Part shown: piece after piece, positions 62,756 to 64,000 of the stretch
How the letters are laid out: each line of letters begins with the position of its first letter
How positions within the stretch are numbered: position 1 is the first letter of the stretch
Assembly: GCF_900166625.1 (NCBI RefSeq)
Contig: NZ_LT800499.1
Coordinates: forward strand, 2,149,731 to 2,213,730
Origin: Halobacillus massiliensis
GTDB lineage: Bacteria; Bacillota; Bacilli; Bacillales; Halobacillaceae
Direction: 5' to 3'
DNA: 64,000 nucleotides
The notes under the pieces: generated by a model
The model's database searches: none
Told to the model about the DNA's origin: nothing
Seen by the model: the letters and a program-made list of their open reading frames with translations, nothing else
Made by a program: the position numbers and the translations under genes

Positions 62756-63838
62756 ATGGCCTACATTATTTCCTGTGGGATAAAAGAAGCAGAATACTCT
62801 TACACACAGCAAGAAATACAGAAATTTGTTGAGCAGGTATTTCCTATGAGCAGCAGGGAAAAAAACCGACTGATGCCTGTCTTTGAAAATGCTGATATTA
62901 CTTCCAGACAATTTGCCTGCCCGCTTGAGTGGTTTGAAAACAGCCATGAACTTGAAGAAGTGAACGAAACTTACCATAAAATTTCCCTTCAGTATGCTAA
63001 AGAAGCTGTGGAACGCTGTCTTGCTCATCACAAGCTGATTAATAAAGTGGAAGCTTCGGAAATTGAACATATTATTTTTGTTTCTTCGACAGGGATCGCA
63101 ACTCCTACAATTGATGCTTATTTGATGGATGAGCTTCAAATGAATGAGTATGTGAAACGGACCCCTATTTTCGGTTTAGGATGTGCTGGTGGTACAAGCG
63201 GAGTGGCAAAAGCGTTCGAATGGTTAAAAGGAAACCCAGAGAGCAATGTACTTTTGATAGCGGTTGAGTTATGCAGTCTGACTTTTCAACATAATGATAA
63301 AAGTGCCAGTAATGTAGTCGGTGCGGCATTATTTGCTGACGGTGCCGCTGCTGTTCTGCTTGCAGGGGATAACTCACCTCTTGTAAACAGGACAAAAGGT
63401 AATCTGCCTTATGTTTTAGAGGCGAGTACGAGAACAAAGCCTCACAGCCAGTCCGTGATGGGATGGAAAGTAGTGAATACAGGCTTCGAAGTGATTTTTA
63501 AGAAAAATATTCCAAAGCTCGTCCGAACATTTTGGAAAGAACACATAGAGGACTGCTTATTAAATAGCAGGTGGAAGAAAGAAGACCTTCCCTTTATTAT
63601 TGCCCATCCCGGCGGTAAAAAAGTGCTCGAATCTTACGTAGAATGTCTGAACTTAAATCCTTCTGTGCTCGAAAAATCAAAAAACATTTTAAATAAACAT
63701 GGAAATATGTCATCACCGACCGTCCTCTATGTACTCGAGAAAGTAATGCAGGAAGAACATAAAAAAGGTACACGCTCTCTCATGACGTCTTTAGGGCCCG
63801 GCTTCACTTCTGAAATTGTTCAATTGGAGTGGGTATGA
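62756..63838 (+). CDS. bpsA: Type III polyketide synthase (chalcone/stilbene synthase family)
   Basis: A homodimeric ketosynthase of 360 residues related to B. subtilis BpsA (BcsA), which makes triketide pyrones from long-chain acyl-CoA and malonyl-CoA. The catalytic triad is visible: Cys in GLGCAGGTSG near residue 143, His in IIAHPGGKKVL near 280, and Asn in KHGNMSSPT near 312. ATG 62756 gives MAYIISCG and follows AAAGGATGG; ATG 62747 is possible. The stop overlaps the next gene's ATG. In B. subtilis the following gene (ypbQ, bpsB) methylates the pyrone. Confidence 0.92.
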   Translation: MAYIISCGIKEAEYSYTQQEIQKFVEQVFPMSSREKNRLMPVFENADITSRQFACPLEWFENSHELEEVNETYHKISLQYAKEAVERCLAHHKLINKVEASEIEHIIFVSSTGIATPTIDAYLMDELQMNEYVKRTPIFGLGCAGGTSGVAKAFEWLKGNPESNVLLIAVELCSLTFQHNDKSASNVVGAALFADGAAAVLLAGDNSPLVNRTKGNLPYVLEASTRTKPHSQSVMGWKVVNTGFEVIFKKNIPKLVRTFWKEHIEDCLLNSRWKKEDLPFIIAHPGGKKVLESYVECLNLNPSVLEKSKNILNKHGNMSSPTVLYVLEKVMQEEHKKGTRSLMTSLGPGFTSEIVQLEWV

Positions 63839-64000
63839 TGTGGTGGTGGCTGTATTTATTTATCATCGCTCAGCGTCTCCTGGAATTGGCCATTGCGAAA
63901 TACAATGAAAAATGGATGATAGAGCAGGGAGCCGTTAAAGTGGAATGCTCACACTATTTTTTATTTATAATCCTTCATAGTGGTTTTTTATTCTTCATTT
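63835..64000 (+). CDS. bpsB: Isoprenylcysteine carboxyl methyltransferase-like protein (YpbQ/BpsB), partial
   Basis: The first 55 codons of a membrane protein, cut by the window edge. It begins MMWWWLYLFIIAQRLLELAI, and a second hydrophobic segment follows (CSHYFLFIILHSGFLFF). The R-L-x-E-L motif after the first helix fits the ICMT-like YpbQ family, which in B. subtilis O-methylates alkylpyrones made by BpsA. ATG 63835 (or 63838) overlaps the bpsA stop, so translation is coupled. The catalytic domain lies outside the window. Confidence 0.8.
   Translation, partial: MMWWWLYLFIIAQRLLELAIAKYNEKWMIEQGAVKVECSHYFLFIILHSGFLFFI

Noticed and set aside
62693-63139. A 148-codon minus-strand frame
   Set aside because: It overlaps the start of the type III polyketide synthase gene, whose catalytic residues prove the plus strand to be coding.
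1-64000. CRISPR arrays, tRNA and rRNA genes, T-box leaders, common riboswitches, and prophage attachment sites
   Set aside because: No regularly spaced short repeats, no tRNA-like cloverleaf, no AGGGTGG T-box sequence and no known riboswitch core was recognised by eye. A covariance-model scan would settle this.

Overview
The window is one chromosomal segment of a spore-forming, moderately halophilic or alkaliphilic member of the Bacillaceae; a Halobacillus, Thalassobacillus or Virgibacillus relative is my best guess. Three observations support this. Gene order follows the Bacillus subtilis ypdC-to-ypsC/ypwA segment almost gene for gene. Sporulation and germination genes are present (sleB, ypeB, spoIVA, a SpoVIF-like gene, ypjB). 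Some exported proteins carry very acidic, low-complexity tails (PonA, QcrC), a common halophile trait. Nearly all genes lie on the + strand; exceptions are ansA, ypjC, ponA-recU and an RND pump gene. I saw no rRNA, tRNA, CRISPR array or complete insertion sequence.

Layout. 1-5 kb: tail of an unidentified gene, a dispersed repeat, ansA (-), the intramembrane protease prsW, and the germination pair sleB-ypeB. 4.6-15 kb: cmk, plsC, the S1-domain gene ypfD, fni, yphA, der, gpsA, a SpoVIF-like gene, yphE, yphF and spoIVA. 15-25 kb: hbs, the TRAP gene mtrB, the menaquinone side-chain and methylation genes hepS-menG-hepT, ndk, then the aromatic block aroC-aroB-aroH-hisC-tyrA-aroA. 26-33 kb: ypiA, ypiB, ypiF, the bc complex qcrABC, ypjA, ypjB and a YugP-like metallopeptidase. 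33-41 kb: ypjC (-) divergent from a nine-gene run, mazG-dapB-mgsA-bshA-cca-birA-panB-panC-panD. 41-53 kb: dinG, ypmA, ypmB, aspB, asnS, dnaD, nth, then convergent ponA and recU. 53-64 kb: a coiled-coil protein, yppE, an RND transporter (-), cdd, ypsA, gpsB, RNase P RNA, an RlmL-type methyltransferase, carboxypeptidase M32, an SDR gene and a type III polyketide synthase followed by a truncated isoprenylcysteine-methyltransferase-like gene.

How it fits together. The set covers isoprenoid and quinone supply (fni, hepS/T, menG) feeding the qcr respiratory complex, chorismate and tyrosine/phenylalanine synthesis, pantothenate, biotin-protein ligase and bacillithiol steps, DNA replication and repair (dnaD, nth, recU, dinG), and cell-wall growth (ponA, gpsB). 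Compared with B. subtilis, several members are absent at their usual place: folE/mtrA beside mtrB, cheR after ndk, the whole trp operon between aroH and hisC, bshB1 between mgsA and bshA, and ypoC between nth and ponA.

The window is mostly ordinary conserved chromosome. The less ordinary parts are: a dispersed repeat built as a large inverted pair of hairpin units, present in four copies or fragments; an 11-bp perfect hairpin that hides the ribosome-binding site of the SpoVIF-like gene; a palindrome over the -35 box of the RND pump; an 11-mer repeated in the spacers of two divergent promoters; an unexplained 760-bp stretch before ypiA; and TRAP kept without an adjacent trp operon. I did not find a convincing new multi-gene system.
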